From Candidatus Fermentibacterota bacterium (GTDB taxonomy: Bacteria; Fermentibacterota; Fermentibacteria; Fermentibacterales; Fermentibacteraceae): 64,000 nt of DNA. The translations under genes were made by a program, and so were the position numbers. Where the stretch lies: the NCBI GenBank assembly GCA_002748705.1, contig PDSZ01000001.1, forward strand, positions 62,001 through 126,000, written 5' to 3'. The notes beneath the pieces were generated by a model. The model was not told the origin of the DNA. It was given only the letters and a program-made list of their open reading frames with translations, and did not search any database. This document shows positions 51,287 through 60,481 of the stretch, one piece after another; within the stretch, counting starts at the first letter, position 1, and every line of letters starts with the position of its first letter.

Positions 51287-54200
51287 GCAGAATCACCTGT
51301 CTTTCCTTTGTGAAGCCTGCGCACCTGGTGCATGAAGGCTTCATATCTTGAGGTGTTGTCGGTATCCTCCTGGCCGTCAAAAGCAAGATTAAGCCATGGA
51401 AGCCCTGGTTTCTCCCTCTTTATTCTCCTTGATACAGCTGAGACCACCGTTCCAGGAAGGCAGCTGAACGGATAAACATTAACAGCTCCGTCAATGCCTC
51501 CCTTTTCAAGAAGAGCCAGAGGTGTTCCTATACAGAGAACAGCCTCTCCTCCAATGTTTTCAGCCATGTATGGAGCGGAAGCATCCATTATCTGTCTGGC
51601 TGAGGCATGTGGAGTGTCTTTAAGCAGGTTGTCGAATGGCTTCTCAACAGCCCTCTTGACACGGGAGATAAAAATCTCCCTGGCCTTGCCCTTCATTACG
51701 GAAGCTGTTTTCTTTTTGGCTTTGGACTTCTGAATGTAGCTGTAGTTCACATAGTCGAACCACTCGGTGAGAGGGGTGTATATTACCTCAGCTCCAAGTT
51801 CTTCCAGTTTTCTTATGGTGTTGTCGTTGGCGTAGTCATCGTTCCTTACATAAATCTCGCCGAACACAGCAACAAGAGGTTTACGGGGTTCATTTCTCAG
51901 TGGAAGACTCTCAAAGTCACCGGCTGCCAACCCTGCTGCTTCAGGAAGAGATTCGCCCTTTTCGATTGTGTCCTCAAACTTTTGAAGCCACTTTTCAAAA
52001 AGCCTGTCGGCGCTTCCCTTTTCCGACTCATACGGGCGGGTACGCAGAAGGGCCATTTTCAGTATGTCTGCTGCTGCCAGCCCCTGAAGAAGATCCTTCT
52101 GGAAGTTCCTTGAGTTAAGGCCCGGCACCTGGGAATAGGAGTCACTTGAGCTTGCTGTGAGAACCGGCACATTGTCGTAACCCCGCTTCTCCAGCACCTG
52201 CCTGTGAAAGCTGCAGTAACTGCCGAATCGGCAGGGTCCGGATGCTGTTGCCATGAAGAACGCCGTCTTTTCCGGGTCATTATTCTCAAGAATACCCAGC
52301 ATGTTTCCTGCGGTGATAATTGCAGGATAACACTCTCTGCCTGTTGTTACAGTTCTGCCCATTGCAACTGTTTCAGCAGTTGTAGGCGGTATGGCCCTGG
52401 CATCCAGCCCCCGGTTCCGCACAGCAGCGGCAGCCAGGTATGTTGCCTCACTCATAAGAGGTATCCAGAGAGTTCTGTTTTTCAGGTCTATAACATCCTG
52501 CTCTGCCGGAATATGCTCTTCTGTACCAGTTTCACCTGCTCCTTCAAGCGCATCAAGAAATGCCTCGCACCTTGTTATCACACCTGCGTCTGCAGCATGC
52601 TCGTCTATCTCTATGGAAAGATATGGTTTTTCTCCCATTATCTCACTGAAGGTGTGTTCAATAAAGGAGTCAGGGCCGCACCCGAAGTTGCTTATGTAAA
52701 CACCGTGAAGCTCAGGATTCTCCTTTATGGCAATACCGGCAGCCACTATTCGCTGACCGTAGTGCCAATACATGTTACTAAACTCTTCTGAAGCCCTTTC
52801 CATGGGAAGGGGCAGCATGTCAAGCGGTATAACCACACCGCCAAGCCTGGCCAGTTTTCCCGGCAGATCAGTGTTTACAACAGGGTCTGAGCCGTTGTAA
52901 GGTCTGCTTACCAGAACAAACCCCCGTCTGCCGTTAAGATTTTCAAGTGCCACCGCCCCTGCTTCTCTGTTCAACTCTGTGAACCTTATCTGGGCCAGTT
53001 CTGCGGCCTTAAGAGCTTTTTTTGCCTCTGTCCTGCTGAATCCCAGATTCTCCGCAGTCTTCACAAGTGAATCCATCCACTCTTTGCCGGGCAGGGAGAA
53101 GTCAAGCACAGGTTTCAGGATTTTAAGGTTTTCTTTTCCACTGAGATCCAGGCCTGCATCAAGAATGTAAGGCGAACCCTGCACATAGGGGCAGTTGTAG
53201 GATTCAGTGAAGTCTCCCTGGGGTTTGTTCCTCAGAATAGAGGGAAGAAAGATGGTGTTCACCCCTGATTTCATCAGTTTGATAACATGACCGTGGGTTA
53301 TCTTCACAGGAAAGCAGGTTTCAGCTGCCACGCTCTCCACTCCGGAGTGTACAGTCTCTGAGGTTGATTCGCCGCTTATCTTAACCTGACACCCCAGCGT
53401 GCGGAAAAATGTTCCGAAGAATGGATACATTTCCCAGAACCAGAGAGCCTGCGGAATACCTACCACAGGTCCGTTACCCTTGTTTTCACCGGCGGTGGCA
53501 AAGAGGTTCGCCACTCTCTTTTCAAAGAGGTTCTCTCCTCCTTCAACTATCTGCATTGAACCGGTTTCGTACTTCTCGCACCTTCCGCCGTATACAAGTT
53601 TTGTTCCATCGGAGAGGGTTACCCTGTGTATCTCGCAGTGGTTGGAACAGGCGCGGCAGATGAATGAATCCTGGCTGTAGTTATTCTCAGAGAGGCTGAA
53701 GCCTCTGAAAGCCGATGTCTGTCCTTCAGCCATTGAGTCTCTTGCCATGAGAGCTGCGCCGATAGCGCCTGTTACATCATGGTGCGGCGGAAGTATAACC
53801 TTCCTGCCATCTCCCAGAACTGAGTTGAATGCGGCTACCACACCCTGGTTGTGAGCGGTTCCACCCTGAAAGAATATCTTCTTTCCTATCTTTCTCTCGC
53901 CAACCACTCTGTGCAGGTAGTTTCGAACTATGGAATAGCAGAGCCCAGATGTGATCCGTTCAAGAGAAGTGTTAACAGACTGCTGGGATACAACATCACT
54001 CTCCATAAAAACGGTGCACCGTTCTCCCAGACGGCATGGACTCTCTGCCCCAAGAGAGACAGGGCCGAATTCCCTGATGTCCACGCCGAGTTTTTCCGCC
54101 TGCTCCTCCAGAAATGAGCCGGTTCCAGCGGCGCAGACCTTGTTCATCTCAAAATCCACCACACGACCGTCTTTTATTGATATGTACTTAGAGTCCTGCC

Positions 54201-55413
54201 CGCCTATCTCAAAGATTGTGTCAACCTCAGGATCAATGTCCACAGCAGCACGGGCCTGGGCTGAAATCTCGTTTCGAACCACATCAGCCCCTACGAAATC
54301 CCCTGTCATGTACCTGCCGCTTCCTGTAACGCCCACACCAAGCACTACTGCATCAGAGAGGTCTTTTCCCAGCTCTCTCAGGCCGTTTCTTACCGCTTCC
54401 AGAGGCCTTCCGGCAGTTCTCAGATATAGCCTTGAGATAACTGTGCCGTCAGGGGATAACGCTGCCAGATTGGTGCTTATGGAACCTACATCGATTCCAA
54501 GGTAAATACCGTCATTTTTCTTTTCAGGATGTACGGTGAAATCAGCGGTATCCAATGCGAATGGCCCCAGAGGAGGCATTGTTTTCTCATCTCCTGCAAG
54601 GTTTCGCAGCGCCTTCTCAACATCTGCTTTTCTCAGTATTCCAGGTTTGCCGCAGAGAGCAGCGCCTGCAGCGGTAAGGACATTGAAGTTTTCAGGAACA
54701 GTTATACTGCCTTCAAGAACTGTCTCAAAAGCTTTTACCATGCCTCTGTTTGCAGCCACGCCTCCTGTAAATGCCACAGGAAAACGAAACTTTCTGCCTG
54801 CTGCGATAACTGACCTGAAGTTTCTGGCAACTGCATGACAGAGACCGCTTACTATTTCTGAAACCGTCGCCCCCACCTGCTGCAGGTGAATCATGTCGCT
54901 CTTTGCAAATACACTGCAGCGGCCTGCTATTCTCGGAGGCGCATCACATTCAGCGGCGAGATCTCCCATTTCCTCAGGCGTAAGCCCCATACGGGTAGCC
55001 TGCTGATCCAGAAAAGAACCGGTTCCAGCTGCACAGACTGAGTTCATTGAGAACTCGTCCATCACCGTCTCCCCTGAAGCGTCTTTACGGAGAAGCAGCA
55101 GCTTGGAATCCTGGCCGCCCATCTCAATAACCGATCCTGCGTCAGGTATGTATTTTGCCACTGCCGAGGCAAGCGCAACCACTTCGTTGACATGTTCAGC
55201 AGAGGTGACCGGAGTGTATACTGTAGAGCCTTTTCCGGTAAGCACCACTGGAACCGTATCAAGTTCAGGGTATTCAGAGTACAAAGAAAGAAGGGTTTCC
55301 ACCGGTTTCCCGTGGTGTCTTCTGTATACGGACTTGCTTATTTTTCCATCTTTAACGAAGGCGACTTTCACTGCCACCGAACCTGTATCTATTCCGGCAA
55401 TTCCAGATTTCAT
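51283..55413 (-). CDS. 2-hydroxyacyl-CoA dehydratase activase-like fusion protein (two ASKHA domains, DUF2229, HgdB-like part)
   Basis: A 1376-residue cytoplasmic protein. Two BcrAD/BadFG ATPase domains come first: one with GIDTGSVAVKVAF at about 7-19 and CAAGTGSFLDQQA near 131, the other with GIDVGSISTNLAAL near 305 and CAAGTGSFLEEQA near 432; these hold the activase signature, and RCSVF and RCTVF carry the cluster cysteines. A CxxCxxxC-like stretch (CRACSNHC) follows, then DUF2229 (PQALWFWEMYPFFGTFFRTL, AAETCFPVKITHGH) and a C-terminal part like dehydratase subunits (SNFGCGPDSFIEH, GRECYPA, GPCRFGSYC). Activases use ATP to inject an electron into radical dehydratases; in these long fusions the partner is unknown. 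No separate dehydratase is in the window. Confidence 0.92.
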   Translation of the reverse strand: MKSGIAGIDTGSVAVKVAFVKDGKISKSVYRRHHGKPVETLLSLYSEYPELDTVPVVLTGKGSTVYTPVTSAEHVNEVVALASAVAKYIPDAGSVIEMGGQDSKLLLLRKDASGETVMDEFSMNSVCAAGTGSFLDQQATRMGLTPEEMGDLAAECDAPPRIAGRCSVFAKSDMIHLQQVGATVSEIVSGLCHAVARNFRSVIAAGRKFRFPVAFTGGVAANRGMVKAFETVLEGSITVPENFNVLTAAGAALCGKPGILRKADVEKALRNLAGDEKTMPPLGPFALDTADFTVHPEKKNDGIYLGIDVGSISTNLAALSPDGTVISRLYLRTAGRPLEAVRNGLRELGKDLSDAVVLGVGVTGSGRYMTGDFVGADVVRNEISAQARAAVDIDPEVDTIFEIGGQDSKYISIKDGRVVDFEMNKVCAAGTGSFLEEQAEKLGVDIREFGPVSLGAESPCRLGERCTVFMESDVVSQQSVNTSLERITSGLCYSIVRNYLHRVVGERKIGKKIFFQGGTAHNQGVVAAFNSVLGDGRKVILPPHHDVTGAIGAALMARDSMAEGQTSAFRGFSLSENNYSQDSFICRACSNHCEIHRVTLSDGTKLVYGGRCEKYETGSMQIVEGGENLFEKRVANLFATAGENKGNGPVVGIPQALWFWEMYPFFGTFFRTLGCQVKISGESTSETVHSGVESVAAETCFPVKITHGHVIKLMKSGVNTIFLPSILRNKPQGDFTESYNCPYVQGSPYILDAGLDLSGKENLKILKPVLDFSLPGKEWMDSLVKTAENLGFSRTEAKKALKAAELAQIRFTELNREAGAVALENLNGRRGFVLVSRPYNGSDPVVNTDLPGKLARLGGVVIPLDMLPLPMERASEEFSNMYWHYGQRIVAAGIAIKENPELHGVYISNFGCGPDSFIEHTFSEIMGEKPYLSIEIDEHAADAGVITRCEAFLDALEGAGETGTEEHIPAEQDVIDLKNRTLWIPLMSEATYLAAAAVRNRGLDARAIPPTTAETVAMGRTVTTGRECYPAIITAGNMLGILENNDPEKTAFFMATASGPCRFGSYCSFHRQVLEKRGYDNVPVLTASSSDSYSQVPGLNSRNFQKDLLQGLAAADILKMALLRTRPYESEKGSADRLFEKWLQKFEDTIEKGESLPEAAGLAAGDFESLPLRNEPRKPLVAVFGEIYVRNDDYANDNTIRKLEELGAEVIYTPLTEWFDYVNYSYIQKSKAKKKTASVMKGKAREIFISRVKRAVEKPFDNLLKDTPHASARQIMDASAPYMAENIGGEAVLCIGTPLALLEKGGIDGAVNVYPFSCLPGTVVSAVSRRIKREKPGLPWLNLAFDGQEDTDNTSRYEAFMHQVRRLHKGKTGDSA

Positions 55414-55450
55414 GATTCTCCCGATTGAAGGTTGAGGAAGGAATATGCCA

Positions 55451-55656
55451 AATTAGTCGGATTTACGCACGAAAAACCTTCGGATAGCCTGCAGCTTTAC
55501 GAAAAACATAGCAATCAGGACCAGCAGGCAATTCACAGCAGCCACTTACGAAGAATAGTAATAGACAAATACCGTCGATGAAAATCCTTCAAAACCGATA
55601 AAGGTTTCAATTAACAAAAAAAACAGCCTGGAAGTGCGTAAATATCCGATTAAATT
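55451..55656. repeat. Imperfect inverted repeat bracketing the 3' end of the ABC permease gene
   Basis: AATTAGTCGGATTTACGCAC at 55451-55470 pairs, with two small gaps, with GTGCGTAAATATCCGATTAA (plus ATT) at 55634-55656. The 163-bp interior has no gene. The right arm contributes to the stop codon of the reverse permease gene (55655-55657). This resembles a small non-autonomous element or a decayed IS, or possibly a long-range hairpin; only one copy is seen. Confidence 0.45.
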
Positions 55657-56425
55657 ATGATGACTGAAATTTTCTTGTTTTCCATGCAATTGCAGCGATA
55701 ATGAAAAGCATCCACAGGACAGAGTACCCGTTAAGCTGCCATGGTGAAGGAGAAGCGTATACGCTTATGGAGCCGCAGCAGGGAGCCATTCCATACACTA
55801 TGTTTTTGTATCCTGCATTCAGGGGAAGAAGGAATGTGAGCACTTTCTCAAGGAACACAATGTATTGCTCTGGATAAACATCCACAGTTCGAAAGTAAGC
55901 AACCACCTGCACAATGTGCATAAGAAGCAATACGGAGATTGAACCGCCCTGCAATGTGCTGTTCTTTTTGAAAAGAGAGATGAAAACAATTACAAGAAAA
56001 ACCATCAGAGTTACCTGCACAACCCCAAGCAATCCAACCGCAGGATTACGGGATGAAGCTTCAAAAAGAGTGTTCGCGCCAAGCATAAGAAAACCGTACA
56101 TCACAAATGACAAAACTGCCGTTCGTTTCATAACCTGCAATATCATTATCGAAAACAGCTTTTCTCTGGAAACCGGAAGGGAGAGCCACAGTTTGACTCT
56201 TCCGCTTGAAACTTCATCGGCTATGATCTTCCCTGCCAGCTCAAAGCAATAGAACGACTGAACAAAAAACACAGCCAATGAACCTGTAAAGACAAATGCC
56301 CAGGCTGATTTAACGGCATCAAGGTCAGTGTTCAAAATGATTGCAGTGTAGCAAAGAGCAATCAGAAGAACGCAGGCTGCCAGTGCGGCAACAGTTGCGG
56401 TATGGTCATTTTTACGATTGATCAC
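55655..56425 (-). CDS. ABC-2-type transporter permease
   Basis: A 256-residue inner-membrane protein with six predicted TM helices. The segment GKIIADEVSSGRVKLWLSLPVSREKLFSIMI after helix 2 is the cytoplasmic loop of ABC-2/NosY-like permeases. GTG start overlapping the stop of the ATPase gene by 4 bp (56422-56425), so the two form one exporter. The cargo is unknown. The stop codon lies in the right arm of an inverted repeat, so the C-terminus may have been changed by an insertion. Confidence 0.85.
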   Translation of the reverse strand: MINRKNDHTATVAALAACVLLIALCYTAIILNTDLDAVKSAWAFVFTGSLAVFFVQSFYCFELAGKIIADEVSSGRVKLWLSLPVSREKLFSIMILQVMKRTAVLSFVMYGFLMLGANTLFEASSRNPAVGLLGVVQVTLMVFLVIVFISLFKKNSTLQGGSISVLLLMHIVQVVAYFRTVDVYPEQYIVFLEKVLTFLLPLNAGYKNIVYGMAPCCGSISVYASPSPWQLNGYSVLWMLFIIAAIAWKTRKFQSS

Positions 56426-57276
56426 AGGTTTTCCAGAGAGGCAATGTAAACATCCTCAAGTGTTGCAGGAGAAGATATATTTTTCATATTCCAGCTGCTG
56501 ATGGATTCCGAACTTTCTGCTTTAACCAGACAGTAGTCATCTATACTGCTTACTTTGCGGACCTGATTCATTCCCAGGTGTTTGACTCTCTCTTCAGGAA
56601 TCCTCCTATACAACTCAAGATCAGCCATTACTCCCTCTCCCCTGAACTCCCCGTCATGAATTATCAGGTACCTTTCAGCGTGTCTTTCAGCCTCATGTAT
56701 TCGGTGACTGCTGTGGAGCACTGTACATCCTTCACGGCACAAACCGGTGATTCGTCTTCTGACTTTTCTGACATTCATAGGATCAAGCCCCTCCATAGGT
56801 TCATCCAGAATCACAACAGACGGTGAGCCTGACAGAACAATAGAGAGCATAAGAAGCCTCTTCTGACCTTTGGATTTTTTAGAAAAGGGATGATCGATAA
56901 GATGAAGGCAGTCGAATTCTTCTGCGGTTGCTCTGAAATCAGCCATGGAAAACTCGCTGCTGTATCTCTGAAACTCTATGAAGAGATCTGCAGCTGTGCA
57001 TTTCTCAGGAACCTGCATGTTGTCAGGGAGATAGCGAAGCCCTCTTCTTGATTCAGGCTTGCTGCAGCAGATACCGTTAATCGTAATCTCACCCTGGTCA
57101 AGAAAAATGTTACCTGTTATCAGGTTCATCAGCGTTGTCTTGCCTGCGCCGTTTTTCCCTATAAGAACAGTATTCACTCCGCTGTAAATCTCACAGCTGA
57201 AGTTCTGCCTGATAGCGTTAATGTTCTTGTAGCTCTTCTTTATCTTATTAACTACAATACACTTATCGCCTGGCAT
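56422..57276 (-). CDS. ABC transporter ATP-binding protein
   Basis: The 284-residue ATPase has Walker A GKNGAGKT at 40-47, a Q-loop region near RYLPDNMQVPEK, a divergent signature SKKSKGQKRLLML at about 132-144 (SKGQ for LSGGQ), Walker B VVILDEPMEGLDP at about 157-169 and the H-loop SSHR. The extended C-terminus has no extra domain motif. It pairs with the permease encoded directly downstream, likely as a two-subunit homodimeric exporter of the CcmA/NatA type. Confidence 0.93.
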   Translation of the reverse strand: MPGDKCIVVNKIKKSYKNINAIRQNFSCEIYSGVNTVLIGKNGAGKTTLMNLITGNIFLDQGEITINGICCSKPESRRGLRYLPDNMQVPEKCTAADLFIEFQRYSSEFSMADFRATAEEFDCLHLIDHPFSKKSKGQKRLLMLSIVLSGSPSVVILDEPMEGLDPMNVRKVRRRITGLCREGCTVLHSSHRIHEAERHAERYLIIHDGEFRGEGVMADLELYRRIPEERVKHLGMNQVRKVSSIDDYCLVKAESSESISSWNMKNISSPATLEDVYIASLENL

Positions 57277-57407
57277 TCTTCAGTTCCCTTCAGCTGTCAG
57301 CTTTCGCATACAGTTTCTTTCACAGTACCGCTGCATTACGGAGAAGCTCAAATACAAACCTGCCATGCCCTGCGGAAAACTACCATACTGCCCAAAATCA
57401 AAAACTA

Positions 57408-58484
57408 TCACTGAAATTCAGCAGTATCCACTATCTGAAACTCACTGACGATCTGATTAACAGGATGATATGTATAGAACCGGCTGCCGCTTGCATCAAT
57501 GCTGTAGCACAAAGCAGGCAGAACAAAAGAAGCTGCGTATTCTCCGCTGAGAAGATAGCGATCAACCACAGCAATGTTTGCAAGTCTGTTCAATCCGGCT
57601 CTATCCACCAGAGGCTCTTTGTCTGTGGTCATTGAAGTTAACAGCACACATATCAAGCTGTCTTCCATGGTTGTCACATCACAGGCGTGGAAGTAGGACG
57701 CTGTTAGGGTGTTTTCAGGAATTTCAAAGGGCAACCTTCTTTCCTCAATTTCAGTCATCTCCTCTGTAAAGATATTCCAGGTTTGAAAACCTGCTTCTGT
57801 CTCAACAGCAAGAACTATTATTGAGTCTGAAACAACAGTTACAGTGAGAGTATTATTATCCGGAGACCTTTTCCACAAATACTCTGCCTCCATGCTTCCA
57901 AAGGAGCTTATCTTTTCTCTGGTTTCTATGCTGTAGAGATTTACAATATGGTCTTCAACCAGGCTTGTAACCACAAGTATTGAATCACCTATAACTTCAA
58001 GGCCGAAAGGGTGTACTGCCTGTATGGAACCCTGATACTCGCCGCATATACTGTAAATCTCAACCCTGTTGTTGTACTTGCTTCCTGCAAATACACACGA
58101 ATCGCTCTGAGCAACATCTCCTATGGATGAAAAGTGCCCTGGCCCTTCACCGGCCTCGCCTGCACTCCAGAGCAATTCACCGTTCTCTGAATCAAAGCAT
58201 AGAACTCTCTGGTTCATATCATCAGCTACAAGCAGTCTGCCATACTTTTCATCTATTGCCACAGGCGAATAGAATATGCCGCTTTCTTCCTGTCCGTAGT
58301 TTCGAACAAGCTCAGTTGTGACTGAATGCCCGGCGCTGAATACACCAGGCTCACTTGATTCGGCCCATGCTTTCCATTCCGACAATGAATCATTCCCTGA
58401 ATCTGACACCCTGCCATTGTTGTCAGCACAGGCAAGAATCAGGGCTGCAGCAACAATAAGCAATATCATGTGACGGCTTTTCAT
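57408..58484 (-). CDS. Six-bladed beta-propeller lipoprotein, second subgroup
   Basis: A 358-residue predicted lipoprotein with lipobox LILAC (Cys20). After a Ser-rich linker comes a propeller with GRLLVADDMNQRVLCFDSEN and GEAGEGPGHFSSIGDV, then alternating strands to FYTYHPVNQIVSEFQIV. It aligns full length with the broken gene at 60482-61580 (shared EGEGPGHF, VDRY.L.GEY and C-terminal pattern), making a second pair distinct from the 15752/28661 pair. It is a single reverse gene, divergent from the symporter gene. Function unknown; likely a periplasm-facing or surface scaffold. Confidence 0.82.
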   Translation of the reverse strand: MKSRHMILLIVAAALILACADNNGRVSDSGNDSLSEWKAWAESSEPGVFSAGHSVTTELVRNYGQEESGIFYSPVAIDEKYGRLLVADDMNQRVLCFDSENGELLWSAGEAGEGPGHFSSIGDVAQSDSCVFAGSKYNNRVEIYSICGEYQGSIQAVHPFGLEVIGDSILVVTSLVEDHIVNLYSIETREKISSFGSMEAEYLWKRSPDNNTLTVTVVSDSIIVLAVETEAGFQTWNIFTEEMTEIEERRLPFEIPENTLTASYFHACDVTTMEDSLICVLLTSMTTDKEPLVDRAGLNRLANIAVVDRYLLSGEYAASFVLPALCYSIDASGSRFYTYHPVNQIVSEFQIVDTAEFQ

Positions 58485-58652
58485 GATTTATATGTTGAAT
58501 TACTCCTGTCACATCAGAGAGCGCTGCGACTCTGAATATTATGGACTATTTCTCTCTGTGAACTCTTTTTCGCATAGCTGCGAGTATAGTTGATTGAAAC
58601 CCTTTCAGGAAATATCATCCTGATAGAGTTGCTGTTTACATCAGCTCTGAGC

Positions 58653-58680
58653 TTGACCCTGAAAAACTTATTGTTATCAT
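58653..58680 (+). promoter_or_regulatory. Sigma-70-like promoter of the symporter gene
   Basis: TTGACC (58653-58658), a 16-bp spacer and TATCAT (58675-58680), 40 bp before the ATG at 58721; AAAGGAAA at about 58706 is a possible ribosome site. Confidence 0.45.
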
Positions 58681-58720
58681 CTGTTAAAGCCGACACAGAT
58701 ATGCAAAGGAAACTGATCAG

Positions 58721-60205
58721 ATGAATTCTCTTGATTGGGTGGTTGTAGTTCTATACATCGCCGTTGTGTTCGCTGCAGGGCTCTTCTTCCGCAAACACGG
58801 AAAAAGCTCCACTGACTTCTTCCTTGCAGGCCGTTCAATGGGATGGTTTCCTATCGGGCTATCGGTAATGGTAACTATATTCAGTGCAATTAACTACCTT
58901 GCACTTCCAGGTGAGGTTTACGGTCATGGCCTATATGTTGTCATGTCACTCCCTGTGTTCTTTCTGGTAGCAATACCTGTAACCAGAGTATGGATGCCCT
59001 TTTTTCACCGCATGCAACTCACCAGTGCCTACGAATACCTTGAACTGAGGTTCGATAACCGGGTGCGGAAACTTGCAGGCTGGATATTCCTTGTGTGGAA
59101 GCTGTTCTGGATGGCCACCGCTCTCTTTGCTTCCGGCAGAATTATCGGAACACTTACAGGGCTGCCTGTTGTTCCTGTGATACTTGCAGGTGGACTGATA
59201 GCTGTGTTCTACACCTTTCTTGGAGGAATAAGAGCTGTGATGTGGACTGATGTGCTGCAGTTCTTCGTTCTCTTCGGAGGAATAGTTCTGGGGCTTATGC
59301 ATGCTTCCGGCACAGGAGGAATCGGTGAGGTGCTGGAGATAGCAGGAGAAGGAGGCAGGCTTCGCCCCTACGCTCCTTTCGACCCTGAGTTTCTTCTGAT
59401 TGATCCTGCCATTCGAATGACACTCTGGAGCTGTCTTATCGGCGTCTCTGTTGCATTCCTTGCAAGATACGGCGCAGACCAGGTGGTAATGCAGCGGTAC
59501 TTTACCGCCAGAACACTTAAGCAGGCACAAAAGGGACTTTGGCTCAATGCCTGGGTATCATTCTTCTGCCTTTCACTGCTTGCTCTTTTCGGCCTTGCTG
59601 TCTACGCCTCTGCAGTGAAGTCAGGGAACCCTGACCTGCCTGCCAACGGTGCCATCGCCGCAATGATCCTCTCTTTTCCTGCAGGTATAACAGGCCTTGT
59701 TGCAGCAGGTCTCATGGCTGCGACCATGTCCAGTGTGGACTCTGGAATGAACGCCTGCTCAGCAGCATGGGTCACTGATCTGAAACCACGAAACAATGAC
59801 AATATTCTTAACAGAGGACGGACACTTACATTGGCTCTCGGTACTGTTTCCATTCTCATGGCCATAGTGCTGGTACCCCTTACCAGAGAAGCGGGAAGTC
59901 TGTTCATGATGGTCAACAAGGGAGTCAATGCCATAGGCAGCCCTCTGCTGGCACTGTTCATACTGGGAATGTTCACAAAAAGAACCAATTCTGCAGGCGC
60001 CCTGTGGGGTGGCATAACCGGATTTGCCGCAAGTCTTGCGATATCCTTTCTGGTCAAACCGCTGGCGCTGCATTACTATGCGTTTCTCAACCTGCTGGCC
60101 ACCATAGTACCCTGTCTGCTGATAAGCACATTAGTCTCCGGAGGAAAAACCAATTCCGCTGCAGGAACAAAATGGACATGGCTTGAAACACGCAGAAACT
60201 TATAA
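58721..60205 (+). CDS. Sodium/solute symporter (SSS family)
   Basis: A 494-residue inner-membrane protein with about 13 TM helices. The N-terminal SSTDFFLAGRSMGWFPIGLS and SAINYLALPGEVYGHG segments, YEYLELRFDNRVRKLA after helix 3, and GLMAATMSSVDSGMNACSAA near 340 are signatures of SSS transporters, the last of them the sodium-site helix. Closest types carry glucose, inositol, sialic acid, proline or iodide, so the substrate is open. It ends 11 bp before a decayed IS1380 fragment. Confidence 0.92.
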   Translation: MNSLDWVVVVLYIAVVFAAGLFFRKHGKSSTDFFLAGRSMGWFPIGLSVMVTIFSAINYLALPGEVYGHGLYVVMSLPVFFLVAIPVTRVWMPFFHRMQLTSAYEYLELRFDNRVRKLAGWIFLVWKLFWMATALFASGRIIGTLTGLPVVPVILAGGLIAVFYTFLGGIRAVMWTDVLQFFVLFGGIVLGLMHASGTGGIGEVLEIAGEGGRLRPYAPFDPEFLLIDPAIRMTLWSCLIGVSVAFLARYGADQVVMQRYFTARTLKQAQKGLWLNAWVSFFCLSLLALFGLAVYASAVKSGNPDLPANGAIAAMILSFPAGITGLVAAGLMAATMSSVDSGMNACSAAWVTDLKPRNNDNILNRGRTLTLALGTVSILMAIVLVPLTREAGSLFMMVNKGVNAIGSPLLALFILGMFTKRTNSAGALWGGITGFAASLAISFLVKPLALHYYAFLNLLATIVPCLLISTLVSGGKTNSAAGTKWTWLETRRNL

Positions 60206-60216
60206 CTGATACCAGT

Positions 60217-60357
60217 TTAGAGCAGCTTGAGTTCATCAGCAGGTTGAGAGCCAGATGGCCCAGGGTCAGTATTGTTGTACTGGAAGACAGCTGATTCAGT
60301 CAGGATTACATCATGAAGTGGTGTGAAGATCACGGGGTCAAGTACATTTCAGGCTTA
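60217..60357 (+). pseudogene. Internal fragment of an IS1380-family transposase
   Basis: The frame reads LEQLEFISRLRARWPRVSIV, a TGA, then YIMKWCEDHGVKYISGL. It aligns without gaps to the active-site region of the complete element's transposase (DELEFIVGKLRARWPKVRII ... LLDWCEDNGVDYILGL at 40285-40425). The catalytic Asp-Ser/Cys-Gly-Phe is eroded to DS-stop-F. No ends are found; the copy diverges clearly at DNA level, so it is an older insertion than the one in dinB. Confidence 0.85.
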
Positions 60358-60481
60358 TGGACATCAAGACCCATATATTAACATGATGGACCGCCCTTTC
60401 GGCTGAGAATTCTGACAAGGGTAAGGTACCCTGATCAGAGGTGGTGGTTCAACCATTATGTCCAGGACAAGTTGGTGAACG

